Positions 17,955-26,459 are shown, counted from the stretch's first letter. The stretch is DNA of 64,000 nt from Rhizobium sophorae (GCF_013087515.1 NZ_JABFCN010000019.1:1-64000), one strand, 5' to 3'. A program made the numbers and translations. Notes: generated from the sequence alone by a model not told the origin.

Positions 17955-18744
17955 CAGCCGCAATCATATCTTTCAATATGGCGGCGAGACGGGCGCCGCC
18001 GATGGGCGCCATGTCCTTGGTTTCTTCATGGCTGAGCTCATTGCCGGTCATGCCTGCCCCATAGTTGGTGATGACGGAGGCGGCCGCAACCCTCAGGCCC
18101 AGCATTCTTGCGATGATGACCTCGGGCACCGTCGACATGCCGACGGCATCAGCACCGAGGATGCGCGCCATGCGGATTTCCGCCGGCGTTTCAAAGCTTG
18201 GACCGGAGAACCACATATAGACGCCCTGCGCCAGCTCGATTCTAAGCTTCGCCGCTGCCCTCTGCATCGCCGCAGCAAGCTCCGCATCATAGGCATTGGT
18301 CATGCCGACGAAACGGTGATCGCTTTCCTCGCCGATCAGCGGATTCATGCCGGAATAGTTGATGTGATCGGTGATCTGCATCACCGAACCGGGCGGCAGG
18401 TCATCGCGCAGCGATCCGGCCGAATTGGTCAAGATCAGCGCTTCGACGCCGAGTGCCTTCAGCACCTCGATCGGCAGGCGCATGGCGTTGGCATCGCCCT
18501 TCTCGTAATAATGCACGCGGCCGGAGAGCATGACGACGGGCACGCCGCCTAAGCGGCCGGCGACGACTTCGCCTGCATGGCCGGAGACGGCGCTGACGGG
18601 AAAGCCCGGCAGGTCGCGATAGGGAACACGCACGGCGCCCTCGAGCGCACCGACGAGGGAGCCTAGACCGGAGCCGAGCACGATGCCGTGGCGCGGCTTG
18701 ATGCTGCCGAGCAATGCGGCGAGCAGGTTGACCGTCGCCTTCAT
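17944..18744 (-). CDS. punA: Purine-nucleoside phosphorylase
   Basis: Phosphorolysis of purine (deoxy)nucleosides, 266 residues, of the trimeric PNP class. Motifs: the phosphate loop IVLGSGLGSL, SGRVHYYEKGD, LTNSAGSLRDD, GPSFETPAEIRM and VITNYGAGM with the base-contacting Asn. The start overlaps the cdd stop as ATGA. The last codons (Gly-Thr-Gly-stop) are formed by the arm of a palindromic repeat, so the extreme C-terminus may differ from relatives. It works with DeoB and DeoC downstream. Confidence 0.93.
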   Translation of the reverse strand: MKATVNLLAALLGSIKPRHGIVLGSGLGSLVGALEGAVRVPYRDLPGFPVSAVSGHAGEVVAGRLGGVPVVMLSGRVHYYEKGDANAMRLPIEVLKALGVEALILTNSAGSLRDDLPPGSVMQITDHINYSGMNPLIGEESDHRFVGMTNAYDAELAAAMQRAAAKLRIELAQGVYMWFSGPSFETPAEIRMARILGADAVGMSTVPEVIIARMLGLRVAAASVITNYGAGMTGNELSHEETKDMAPIGGARLAAILKDMIAAGTG

Positions 18745-19130
18745 CCGAGTTCGGTCTCGAAGCTGAAGGGAAGAAGCTCTTCCATCGTCATGGTCTTCTT
18801 CACGCCGGCTTCATCGCAAAGGTAGATCTTCGTCTCCTTGGAGGCGAATTCGGAGATCTTCTGGCGGCAGCCGCCGCAGGGCGGACAGAGCGGCAGCTTC
18901 TCGGCAATGACCGCCATTTCGACGATCTTCCTTGCGCCGCCCATGATCATGGCGCCGATCGCCGTCGGCTCGGCGCACCATCCTTGCGGAAAGGAGAGGT
19001 TTTCGATGTTGGCGCCGGTATAGACCTTGCCGTCCTCGGCGCGGATCGCCGCGCCGACCGGGAATTTCGAATAGGGCGCATGGGCAAAGGCCATTGCGCC
19101 GCGGGCGGCTTCGAACAGATCGTGAGACAT
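18741..19130 (-). CDS. cdd: Cytidine deaminase
   Basis: Converts (deoxy)cytidine to (deoxy)uridine, 129 residues, the short tetrameric zinc form. Zinc and catalytic motifs are present: GWCAEPTAIGAMI (C-A-E) and PLCPPCGGCRQKISEF (P-C-x-x-C). I start at MSHDLFEAARG; the frame extends 30 codons into the permease gene, but that part is not family-like. It lies two bases after the permease gene and overlaps punA by four bases, tying deamination directly to uptake. Confidence 0.95.
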   Translation of the reverse strand: MSHDLFEAARGAMAFAHAPYSKFPVGAAIRAEDGKVYTGANIENLSFPQGWCAEPTAIGAMIMGGARKIVEMAVIAEKLPLCPPCGGCRQKISEFASKETKIYLCDEAGVKKTMTMEELLPFSFETELG

Positions 19131-19131
19131 A

Positions 19132-20103
19132 TCAACGCTCCTTCGTATAGGGCACGCCACCAGCTTTCGGCGGGGTTGCGACGCCGATGAAGCCGGCAAG
19201 CAGGACGCAGGTGAGGACATAGGGTAGCGCCTGGAAGACTTGAACCGGCACTTCGCCGATCAGCGGCACCTGCTTGCCCTGCATGAAGTTTGCCAGCGCA
19301 TCGAGGAAGCCGAAGAGCAGGCAGGCAAACATGACAGGCACCGGCTTCCACTTGGCAAAGACGAGAGCTGCGAGCGCGATATAACCCTTGCCGGCCGACA
19401 TGTCCTTGATGAAGGCGGCGGACTGGGCGATGGCCAGATAGGTGCCGGCAAAGCCGCAGAGAATACCGGCGCACATGACGGCGCGGTAGCGCAGCCAGGC
19501 AACGGAAATACCGGCCGTATCGACCGCGCCCGGATTTTCGCCGACGGCGCGCAGCCGCAGGCCGAAACGTGTGCGGTAAAGCACCCACCAGGAAAACGGC
19601 ACGGCGAGGAAGGCGAGGTAGGTGAGGATATTGTTGCCGGATATGACATTGGCATAAAGCGGGCCGATGATCGGTATGTCGCGGGCGGCATCGGCACCCG
19701 GCAGGATGATCGGGGCAAAGCGCGAATCCGGCGCCAGCTGCGGCGTGCGTCCGCCCTGGCCGAACCAGGCCTGACCAAGGACGATGGTGATGCCGGCGAT
19801 GAAGAAGTTGATTGCCACACCTGACACAATCTGGTTGCCGCGGTTGGTGATCGAGGCAAAGCCGTGCACCAGGCTCAGCGCCACCGAACAGACGATGCCG
19901 GCACCAAGTCCGAGCCAGGCCGAATCGGTGAGATAGGCAACGCAGGCGGCGGCAAAGGCCGAGCCCAGCATCTTGCCCTCGAGGCCGATATCGAAGATAC
20001 CGGCGCGTTCCGAAAACAGACCAGCAAGGGCAGTGAAGATCAGCGGGATCGACAGGCGGATGGTCGAACTCAGAACGCTGATGAAGATGTCATAATAATC
20101 CAT
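19132..20103 (-). CDS. Nucleoside ABC transporter permease (second subunit)
   Basis: Inner-membrane permease of the branched-chain/ribose-type ABC family, 323 residues, 8-10 hydrophobic segments. Motifs shared with BmpC/NupQ-type permeases: GIFDIGLEGKMLGSAFAAA, GNQIVSGVAINFF and GENPGAVDTAGISV. I start at MDYYDIF (20103), as the upstream 27 codons read through the previous gene. With the neighbouring permease, ATPase and BMP-type lipoprotein-like binding protein it should import nucleosides. The assignment rests on family and on cdd/punA/deoC/deoA in the same operon. Confidence 0.9.
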   Translation of the reverse strand: MDYYDIFISVLSSTIRLSIPLIFTALAGLFSERAGIFDIGLEGKMLGSAFAAACVAYLTDSAWLGLGAGIVCSVALSLVHGFASITNRGNQIVSGVAINFFIAGITIVLGQAWFGQGGRTPQLAPDSRFAPIILPGADAARDIPIIGPLYANVISGNNILTYLAFLAVPFSWWVLYRTRFGLRLRAVGENPGAVDTAGISVAWLRYRAVMCAGILCGFAGTYLAIAQSAAFIKDMSAGKGYIALAALVFAKWKPVPVMFACLLFGFLDALANFMQGKQVPLIGEVPVQVFQALPYVLTCVLLAGFIGVATPPKAGGVPYTKER

Positions 20104-20113
20104 CGCCCGCTCC

Positions 20114-21217
20114 TTAACCGCGCTTGAACTGCTGATAGAGGCGGACCATCGCCGGCCGGAACATATATTCCAGCGCACCGGCAAAGAGGATCACCAGACC
20201 CTGGATGACGAGGATCATCTCGCGGGTGATATTCGGCATTTCGAAGGAAATCCAGTCGCCGCCCTGATAGAGGATACCGAAGAGGATCGCTGCCATGATG
20301 ATGCCAAGTGGATGGTTGCGGCCCATCAGCGAGACCGCGATGCCGACGAAGCCGGCGCCGCCGACGAATTCCACCTGCAGACGGGCCGACGAGCCCATGA
20401 CGGGGTTCAGCGCCATCATGCCGGCGAGTGCGCCGGAGAGCAGCATGGCGATGATCACGGTGCGGGCATAGGGGATGCCGGCATAGGCCGCCGCCGTTGG
20501 GCTGACGCCCAGCGTGCGCATCTCGAAACCGAGCTTGGTGCGCCAGACAAGCAGCCAGACGAGGTAGCTGACGACAAGCGCAATGATGAAGGAGACGTTG
20601 AACGGGGCAGCACCCAGCTTGGCACCGAACAGCTGCATGACCCAGCCGAGCTTCGGTAATTGGCCGCCTTCCAGGAAGGTGCGGGTTTCCGGCGCCATTT
20701 TGCCCGGCACGATCAGCACATGCACCAGCAAGTACACCATCAGTGCTGCGCCGATATAGTTGAACATGATCGTCGTGATGACGATGTGGCTGCCGCGTTT
20801 TGCCTGCAGGAAAGCCGGGATGAAGGCCCAGGCTGCGCCGAACAGGCCGGCGCCGACAACCGCGATCGGCATCGTTACATACCATGGCACGTAGCGGTCG
20901 AGCGAAAGCGCCACAAGCGCGCAGCCGAGGCCGCCGAGATAGGCCTGGCCTTCGGAGCCGATGTTGAAGAGACCGGCATGGATCGCCACCGCGACGGAGA
21001 GGCCGGTGAAAATGAAGCTCGTCGCATAATATAGCGTGAAGCCGATGCCTTCGCCATTGCCGAGCGCGCCCTGGATCAACAGCGACAGTGCATCGAGCGG
21101 GCTCTCGCCGATCAGCCAGACGACGAAGCCGGAGATCAGGAAGGCGACGATAAGGTTCAAAAGCGGGATGAGGCCGTAGTTGATCCAGTTTGGTAGCGGA
21201 ACGGAAGCAGTGCTCAT
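20114..21217 (-). CDS. Nucleoside ABC transporter permease (first subunit)
   Basis: Partner permease, 367 residues, about ten hydrophobic segments. Recognisable motifs: HAGLFNIGSEGQAYLGGL, IMFNYIGAALMVYLL and LGVSPTAAAYAGIPY, typical of BmpB/NupP-type permeases. I choose MSTASVP (21217), which has GTGAGG ahead; a Met six codons upstream (21235) would overlap the ATPase gene by 11 bases. It is followed ten bases later by the second permease. Together they form the heterodimeric pore. Confidence 0.9.
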   Translation of the reverse strand: MSTASVPLPNWINYGLIPLLNLIVAFLISGFVVWLIGESPLDALSLLIQGALGNGEGIGFTLYYATSFIFTGLSVAVAIHAGLFNIGSEGQAYLGGLGCALVALSLDRYVPWYVTMPIAVVGAGLFGAAWAFIPAFLQAKRGSHIVITTIMFNYIGAALMVYLLVHVLIVPGKMAPETRTFLEGGQLPKLGWVMQLFGAKLGAAPFNVSFIIALVVSYLVWLLVWRTKLGFEMRTLGVSPTAAAYAGIPYARTVIIAMLLSGALAGMMALNPVMGSSARLQVEFVGGAGFVGIAVSLMGRNHPLGIIMAAILFGILYQGGDWISFEMPNITREMILVIQGLVILFAGALEYMFRPAMVRLYQQFKRG

Positions 21218-21224
21218 AAAGGCC

Positions 21225-22748
21225 TCACGCGGCAATGCCGGCCATCATCAGGCCGAGGGTCTGTTCACCGGCATCGGGCGTCTTCTCGCCGACGATATGG
21301 CCGGCAAACATGACAAGGATACGGTCTGAAAGGGAGCGGATTTCATCGAGTTCGACGGAGACGAGCAGGATCGCCTTGCCCGCATCACGCATTTCGATGA
21401 TCCGGCGGTGGATGAATTCGATAGCGCCGATATCGACGCCGCGTGTCGGCTGGCCGATGATCAGCATCTTCGGATCGCGTTCGATCTCACGGGCAACGAC
21501 GATCTTCTGCTGGTTGCCGCCGGAAAAATTCGCCGTCTTCAGCCGCGGGTTCGGCGGACGGATGTCGTATTTCTCGATCTTCTCCATCGCATCCTTGCGG
21601 ATCGCTTCGAGATCGAGCAGCGGGCCTTTGCTGTAGGCCGGGCGGCGATGATAGCCGAGCACGGAATTTTCATATTCCTCGAATTTCAGCACCAGGCCCA
21701 TATGGTGGCGATCCTCCGGAATATGAGCGAGGCCGAGATCACGCAGGCGGGCGGGATCGGCCTTGTCGATCGTCTGGCCGTCGAGAAGAATTTCACCGGA
21801 GGTCGGTTTTCGGATGCCGGCAATCGCCTCCAGCAATTCGGACTGGCCATTGCCGGCGACACCAGCGATGCCGACGATCTCACCGGCGCGCACGTCGAAG
21901 GAGACATTGTCGACCATGGTGACACCGCGATTGTCCTTGACCGTGAGGTTGCGGACAGACAGCACGGCGGCCCCAGGGTTCGCCTCGCCCTTCTGCACGC
22001 GCAGCAGCACGCGGCGACCGACCATCAACTCGGCAAGCTCTTCCACCGTCGTTTCCGCCGTCGTGCGGGTCGCGACCATCTCGCCGCGGCGCATGACCGA
22101 GACGGTGTCGGTGATCGCCATGATCTCGCGCAGCTTGTGGGTGATGAGGATGATCGTCTTGCCTTGGTCGCGCAGCACCTTGAGGATGCGGAAAAGGTGA
22201 TCGGCTTCAGCCGGCGTCAATACGCCCGTCGGCTCGTCGAGGATCAAGATCTCAGCGCCGCGATACATGGCTTTCAGGATTTCGACGCGCTGCTGCAGGC
22301 CGACCGGAAGCTCTTCGATCAGTGCGTCCGGATCGACCTCGAGGCCATATTCCGTTTCCAGCCGCTTGAGCTCGGCGCGGGCCGAGGCGACGCCCCTCGC
22401 CAGCAGCATGCCGCCTTCGGCGCCAAGCATGATGTTCTCAAGAACGGTGAAATTATCGACCAGCATGAAATGCTGGTGCACCATACCGATGCCGGTGGCG
22501 ATCGCCGCCTGGCTATCGCGGATGGTGACGGGATTGCCGTTGACGCGGATCTCGCCGCTATCGGCATGGTAGAAACCATAGATGATCGACATCAGGGTCG
22601 ATTTGCCGGCACCGTTTTCGCCGATGATGCCGTGGATCGTCCCCTTGGCAACGGTCAGGTTGATATCCTTGTTGGCATGGACGGCACCAAATTTCTTGTC
22701 GATGCCGACAAGCTCGATAGCGGGCTTATCTGTCACTGCAGACTCCAA
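21225..22748 (-). CDS. Nucleoside ABC transporter ATP-binding protein (two NBDs)
   Basis: Double ATPase of the sugar/nucleoside importer type, 507 residues. NBD1 has a full Walker A (GENGAGKST near residue 43) and signature LPVGLQQRVEI. NBD2 has the degenerate Walker A GVAGNGQSELLEAIAG without the usual lysine, plus FSGGNQQKIVVAREIE. One canonical and one weak site is normal for RbsA/BmpA-like ATPases. It overlaps the permease ORF and follows the binding-protein gene across a 76-base gap holding a terminator hairpin, so it is probably made at lower level than the binding protein. Confidence 0.93.
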   Translation of the reverse strand: MESAVTDKPAIELVGIDKKFGAVHANKDINLTVAKGTIHGIIGENGAGKSTLMSIIYGFYHADSGEIRVNGNPVTIRDSQAAIATGIGMVHQHFMLVDNFTVLENIMLGAEGGMLLARGVASARAELKRLETEYGLEVDPDALIEELPVGLQQRVEILKAMYRGAEILILDEPTGVLTPAEADHLFRILKVLRDQGKTIILITHKLREIMAITDTVSVMRRGEMVATRTTAETTVEELAELMVGRRVLLRVQKGEANPGAAVLSVRNLTVKDNRGVTMVDNVSFDVRAGEIVGIAGVAGNGQSELLEAIAGIRKPTSGEILLDGQTIDKADPARLRDLGLAHIPEDRHHMGLVLKFEEYENSVLGYHRRPAYSKGPLLDLEAIRKDAMEKIEKYDIRPPNPRLKTANFSGGNQQKIVVAREIERDPKMLIIGQPTRGVDIGAIEFIHRRIIEMRDAGKAILLVSVELDEIRSLSDRILVMFAGHIVGEKTPDAGEQTLGLMMAGIAA

Positions 22749-22750
22749 AT

Positions 22751-22792
22751 AAGAAAAGGGCGTATGGCGAAAATCCCCTCCGCCATACGCCC
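22751..22792 (-). terminator. Hairpin terminator between binding protein and ATPase genes
   Basis: GGGCGTATGGCG (22758-22769) and CGCCATACGCCC (22781-22792) form a perfect 12-bp stem. On the minus strand it is followed by TTTTCTT (22757 down to 22751). It lies 32 bases after the binding-protein stop. As the downstream genes have no other obvious promoter, it likely works as a partial terminator and 3' stabiliser. Confidence 0.82.
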
Positions 22793-22824
22793 GATCTCAA
22801 TCGTCGATCACATTCGGGCGCGGA

Positions 22825-23817
22825 TCACTTCGGGCAAGCGTTGTCCGAGGTGTAATCGTGAACCTTGACGGTTCCCGCGATGATGTCGGCCTTGGCCTTG
22901 TCGACGGCAGCCTGCATTTCCGGCGTGATCAGAGACTTGTTGTGCTCATCGATCGCGGCGCCAACACCGTCTTCCTTGACGCCGAGCGCCTGGACGCCGC
23001 CGGTGAACTTGTCGTTCTTGGTGTCGTTGTAGGCATTGTAGACGGCGAGGTCGACGCGCTTGACCATGGAGGTCAGGACCGAACCGGGATGCAGATAGTT
23101 CTGGTTGGAGTCGACGCCGATCGACAGCTTCTTGTTGTCGGCGGCCGTCTGCAGAACGCCGAGACCGGTGGCACCGGCTGCCGCATAAACAACGTCAGCG
23201 CCCTGGTCGATCTGGTTCTTGGTGAGCTCGCCGCCGCGGACCGGGTCATTCCAGGCAGCGCCCGTGGTGCCGGTCATATTCTGGAAGACCTCGATATCGG
23301 CCTTGACGGAGCGTGCACCCTGCTCGTAGCCGCATTCGAACTTGCGGATCAGCGGAATGTCCATGCCGCCGACGAAGCCGACCTTGCCGGTCTTGGAGGC
23401 CATGCCGGCGAGAACGCCGACGAGGTAAGAGCCTTCTTCTTCCTTGTAGACCACCGAGCGGACGTTCGGCTTATCGACGACGGAGTCGACGATAATGAAC
23501 TTGGTATCAGGGAATTCGGCTGCAACCTTCTCGATGGCCGAGGTCCAGGCGAAGGAAACTGCAACCACCGGATTGAAACCGCGGCTGGCGAAGTTGCGGA
23601 TGGCCTGTTCGCCCTGGGTGTCGCCCGTCGGCTCGAAGTCGCGATAGGCAATGCCGGTTTCGGCCTTGAACTTCTCGGCACCGTTATAGGCCGCCTCGTT
23701 GAAGGACTTATCGAACTTCCCGCCGGTGCCGTAAACCAGCGCCGGCTTGACATCGGCGGCAAGCGCCGTCGTCGACATGGCAGCCACGGCAAAGAGAGTG
23801 AGAAGGGATTTTTTCAT
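22825..23817 (-). CDS. BMP-family nucleoside-binding protein of ABC transporter
   Basis: Periplasmic binding protein of the Bmp/PnrA family, 330 residues. A signal peptide (LLTLFAVAAMSTTALAADV) is followed by the type I binding fold; family motifs include GGKFDKSFNEAAYNGAEKF, KFIIVDSVVDKPNVRS, VGFVGGMDIPLIRKFECGY and VVYAAAGATGLGVLQ. PnrA relatives bind purine nucleosides, which suits the operon. It is the first gene of the uptake/catabolism operon and is insulated by a terminator hairpin from the ATPase gene, as expected for a protein needed in excess. Confidence 0.93.
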   Translation of the reverse strand: MKKSLLTLFAVAAMSTTALAADVKPALVYGTGGKFDKSFNEAAYNGAEKFKAETGIAYRDFEPTGDTQGEQAIRNFASRGFNPVVAVSFAWTSAIEKVAAEFPDTKFIIVDSVVDKPNVRSVVYKEEEGSYLVGVLAGMASKTGKVGFVGGMDIPLIRKFECGYEQGARSVKADIEVFQNMTGTTGAAWNDPVRGGELTKNQIDQGADVVYAAAGATGLGVLQTAADNKKLSIGVDSNQNYLHPGSVLTSMVKRVDLAVYNAYNDTKNDKFTGGVQALGVKEDGVGAAIDEHNKSLITPEMQAAVDKAKADIIAGTVKVHDYTSDNACPK

Positions 23818-24134
23818 TGTGCAGCCCTGTTGTTGCTATTCGTTAGGGGTCCTCCCGCAAGCCCTTTTCGGACATGTCTGCGGAACCACCGACCTCCCCC
23901 CGGAGGCCTGGCTGCGTGCATCCTTGCATGGCTCACGGAAAAATTCACCAGAAATTTTTCAGCTGGTAAAGATTTGCAGCGATTGCCGAAAATCAGATCT
24001 TCGGGGCTGATTTTTGGACATTCATTGCATCCGAATGCGGATTTTCTAGCCAATCCGGCGGCAAATACCGAGGTCGAAGAGCGGGTGCCGCCCATCCGGA
24101 TTTCTCGCCGGATCGCGCCGGCAAAACCACCTTG
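23818..24134. other. Upstream region of the nucleoside operon with inverted repeats
   Basis: 317 bases with no supportable gene. Visible structure: GAAAAATT (23938-23945) pairs with AATTTTTC (23953-23960). ACCAG (23947-23951) pairs with CTGGT (23963-23967), excluding the first. CCGAAAATCAG (23986-23996) pairs with CTGATTTTTGG (24007-24017) with one G-T. These are candidate operator or leader structures for the operon starting at 23817. I could not place a convincing promoter or a known riboswitch. Confidence 0.5.
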
Positions 24135-24452
24135 CTATGCAGTGAAGCGACCGGCCACCGGCGGCTTCTTGTAGCCGATCATCCACAGAAGTAGCGCTAT
24201 CACCAGGAAAACGGCAAAGGCCGGTTGGAGCATCAGCCACTGGAAGATGACGGTGTAGAAACGCGGGTGGATATAATAGGAAAGGGAGGATTGCAGCGAC
24301 GTCAGCGTTGTCGGGCTCACATCCTGCCAGGCATCGGAGATCGGCGTCATCACCACGGAGGACGCCGCAACCGATTGGATCGAATCGATGGTTCCGGCAA
24401 TAACGGCCGCCGCAAGCGCGACAAGACTCGCCAGACGCAACAGGAAACGCAT
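24135..24452 (-). CDS. Hypothetical two-helix membrane protein
   Basis: 105 residues, function unknown. An N-terminal hydrophobic segment (FLLRLASLVALAAAVIAGTI) and a C-terminal one (AFAVFLVIALLLWMIGY) flank a ~50-residue loop likely in the periplasm, rich in Ser/Thr and aromatic residues. The chain ends with a basic cytoplasmic tail. I start at 24452, where GGAGGAA gives a strong ribosome site. I recognise it only as a conserved rhizobial hypothetical. It stands alone between the nucleoside operon and a tRNA gene. Confidence 0.7.
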   Translation of the reverse strand: MRFLLRLASLVALAAAVIAGTIDSIQSVAASSVVMTPISDAWQDVSPTTLTSLQSSLSYYIHPRFYTVIFQWLMLQPAFAVFLVIALLLWMIGYKKPPVAGRFTA

Positions 24453-24603
24453 CAATTCCTCCGACGCTTGATATGCCGGACAATTCCGGCCGGCCGCGCC
24501 ATTCTCCACCTTAGAGAATTACATAGTCATCGATGAGGTGAAGCACAATGGAGTGGCCAAGGCGAGTTTTATCGGAAGAAGTCAAAAAACTGTTAGATTT
24601 CGG

Positions 24604-24631
24604 TTGATCGGCAAAAATTCATCGGTATATA
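24604..24631 (+). promoter_or_regulatory. Candidate promoter for tRNA-Ser
   Basis: TTGATC (24604-24609), 16 bases, then TATATA (24626-24631). This fits a housekeeping promoter and lies about 50 bases before the tRNA 5' end. No other good pair is seen in this gap. Confidence 0.45.
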
Positions 24632-24682
24632 TCGCGCCGTTCCGACGATTTGCTCCTATCCTAGGCGCGAACGCCAAAAAAA

Positions 24683-24772
24683 GGACAGGTGGCCGAGTGG
24701 TTTAAGGCGCACGCCTGGAACGCGTGTGTACGTGAAAGCGTACCGTGGGTTCGAATCCCACCCTGTCCGCCA
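24683..24772 (+). tRNA. tRNA-Ser (GGA anticodon)
   Basis: 90 bases including an encoded CCA end. The acceptor stem GGACAGG pairs with CCTGTCC. The D arm contains the GAGTGGTTTAAGGC pattern. The anticodon stem CACGC/GCGTG encloses CTGGAAC with GGA at the anticodon. A long variable arm (TACG/CGTA) marks a class II tRNA, and the T arm is GTGGG-TTCGAAT-CCCAC. It reads UCC/UCU serine codons. No integrase or attachment-site duplication is seen beside it. Confidence 0.97.
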
Positions 24773-24869
24773 TATCCCGCATTTTCAATATTGATTTAAA
24801 CCGTATCCGAGAGCGGGACGCGGAAGCGTTTTTGGCGGCACGTTTCGAACAAACTGGTCGTCCGCATAT

Positions 24870-25346
24870 TCAAGGGCGCTGAAGCAGGGCGCGTCCAATC
24901 GGCTTCGGATTCTCGCTGCGTAACACCAGAGATGTCGTCACGGCCCCAAAACGCGCGATCGTGTCAACGATCGTTTCCAGCTCCCCCGGCGACGGAACCA
25001 GCACCTTTAAGAGGAAACAGTCCTCTCCGGTGAGGCGCAGTACTTCCATGACTTGAGGCATCTCCGCGAACTGTTTCAGACAGGGTTTGATATGCTCATG
25101 CGTCGTGCGCAGGCGAAGCACAGCCGTCATTCCGATTCCCAAAGCGGTGGGGTCGATACGGGCGGAGTAACCGACAATGATGCCGCGGTCTTCCAGCCGC
25201 TTGACCCGTTCCGATGCCGCCGGCTGAGAGAGCCCGACCCGTCGACCGAGTTCGGAAATCGCAATGCGTCCATTTTCCTGCATCGCTTCGATAATGGCGA
25301 TATCGGTTGGATCGAGCAGCACCCGATTGTTTTCCTGAAAAGCCAT
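24870..25346 (-). CDS. Lrp/AsnC family transcriptional regulator
   Basis: Feast/famine regulator, 158 residues. The N-terminal helix-turn-helix spans about 14-65 (IAIIEAMQENGRIAISELG, LSQPAASERVKRLEDRGII) and is followed by the RAM ligand-binding domain (TAVLRLRTTHEHIKPCL, LTGEDCFLLKVLVPS). The effector, probably an amino acid, cannot be read. It is divergent from the small hydrolase at 25457, and the 110-base gap holds two inverted repeats that could be its operators. Confidence 0.92.
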   Translation of the reverse strand: MAFQENNRVLLDPTDIAIIEAMQENGRIAISELGRRVGLSQPAASERVKRLEDRGIIVGYSARIDPTALGIGMTAVLRLRTTHEHIKPCLKQFAEMPQVMEVLRLTGEDCFLLKVLVPSPGELETIVDTIARFGAVTTSLVLRSENPKPIGRALLQRP

Positions 25347-25360
25347 AGGATCACCTTAAA

Positions 25361-25428
25361 ATCATCGGACAGAGGCGCGGTTTTCCGATGATCATTCATT
25401 CCGAAGCAAATGAAAATGCATCATTTTC
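25361..25428. promoter_or_regulatory. Two inverted repeats between lrp-type regulator and hydrolase
   Basis: ATCATCGGA (25361-25369) pairs with TCCGATGAT (25384-25392). GAAAATG-CAT-CATTTTC (25412-25428) is a 7-bp inverted repeat with a 3-base centre, a size typical of Lrp/AsnC half-site pairs. Both lie in the divergent promoter region and are candidate binding sites of the adjacent regulator. Confidence 0.55.
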
Positions 25429-25456
25429 ACCTGCGCGGATGATCAGAGGAAAAGAC

Positions 25457-26008
25457 ATGAAGGACATCATCATATTGCCGGGGATTGGCGGTTCGGGCGA
25501 GGCTCATTGGCAAACACGCTGGGAACGGTCGAACCCGGAAATGCGACGTTTTCAACCAGCCGATTGGGAAAAACCCGATCTGGCGGACTGGATTTCAGCC
25601 CTGGAGCGCGCCGTCGGCGCATCGGCAACCCCTCCCCTGCTGGTCGCCCATAGCCTTGCCTGTCTGCTGGTTGCTCATTGGCAGCAGGTTTCTTCGCTTG
25701 CCGTTGCCGGAGCGTTTCTTGTGGCGGTCCCGGATCCGCAGTCCGCTTCATTCCCTGAGGAGGCCGCCGGATTCGCCGATCCTCCGTCGCAAAAGATGCG
25801 CTTCCCCACCCTGATCATCGCAAGCGCCGATGATCCCTTCGGCACGCTCGACTATTCCCATGCGCGAGCCGATCTGTGGGGCAGCGGTCTTGTCGCGATC
25901 GGTCCTTTCGGCCACGTCAACGGGCAAAGCGGACTTGAGGACTGGGGCCAGGGAAAAGCCTTGCTGACGGCGTTTTCCGCCGGATTGGCAAAATCTGATC
26001 GGGCTTGA
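25457..26008 (+). CDS. RBBP9/YdeN-type serine hydrolase
   Basis: Small alpha/beta hydrolase, 183 residues. Family pattern: N-terminal strand IIILPGIGGSGEAHWQTRW, the nucleophile elbow in LLVAHSLACLL (Ser in HSLAC), Asp in IIASADDPFG and the catalytic His in GPFGHVNGQSG. I start at MKDIIIL because AGAGGAAA lies ahead. Natural substrate unknown; relatives are esterase-like. It is divergent from the Lrp-type regulator, which may control it. Confidence 0.87.
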   Translation: MKDIIILPGIGGSGEAHWQTRWERSNPEMRRFQPADWEKPDLADWISALERAVGASATPPLLVAHSLACLLVAHWQQVSSLAVAGAFLVAVPDPQSASFPEEAAGFADPPSQKMRFPTLIIASADDPFGTLDYSHARADLWGSGLVAIGPFGHVNGQSGLEDWGQGKALLTAFSAGLAKSDRA

Positions 26009-26249
26009 TCTTGTTTTCGAGTTCACGATCAAACGGCCAAAACAGGCCTTTGCCTGTGCTGGACGCGTCGAGACGGAGCAACGAAAGCCCGCTTGCAAGC
26101 GTGGGTTCGAGGCTCATCGAACCCGTCGCTCCGGCGCGGCGAGTTCTAAAGCGTCGAAAGATTCCTGAATTTTTACCATGCGGCTTCACCGCCTCTTTGC
26201 ACGTTTGGGTTTACCGTCTGCCAAATTTAAAAAAACAGAGGTAAAACAG

Positions 26250-26459
26250 GTGGAAGAACTTTCGGTACAGTCGAAGATCATCAAATCCGTCTATTTCAGC
26301 CAGGAAGACGGGCGGCTCAGGATTTGTTTCAAGAATGGCGAGGAGCGTCTGTTTGAAGGCGTTCCCTCCTCGGAAGCCCATGCGATGACGGTGGCGCCGT
26401 CTCCCGGCCATTATTATCTCGACCGGATCAGAACCCGGTTTCGCAGGTTGGCTGCCTGA
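26250..26459 (+). CDS. KTSC domain protein
   Basis: Small protein of 69 residues that is essentially one KTSC domain: SKIIKSVYFSQEDGRLRICF, GEERLFEGVPSSEAHAM, then APSPGHYYLDRIRTRF. KTSC domains are found alone or attached to RNA- and nucleotide-related proteins; function unknown. I prefer the GTG at 26250, with AGAGG eight bases upstream; an ATG-led frame 24 codons earlier (26178) exists. The 241 bases before it contain an 8-bp hairpin (GGGTTCGA/TCGAACCC, 26103-26124). Confidence 0.75.
   Translation: MEELSVQSKIIKSVYFSQEDGRLRICFKNGEERLFEGVPSSEAHAMTVAPSPGHYYLDRIRTRFRRLAA

Noticed and set aside
21408..22868. 486-codon open frame on plus opposite the nucleoside ATPase
   Set aside because: Antisense shadow of a well-supported gene, with Asp/Gly/Arg-rich composition and no ribosome site.
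24683..24772. tRNA-Ser as a possible integration site for a mobile island
   Set aside because: No integrase, no repeated tRNA 3' end and ordinary genes on both sides.
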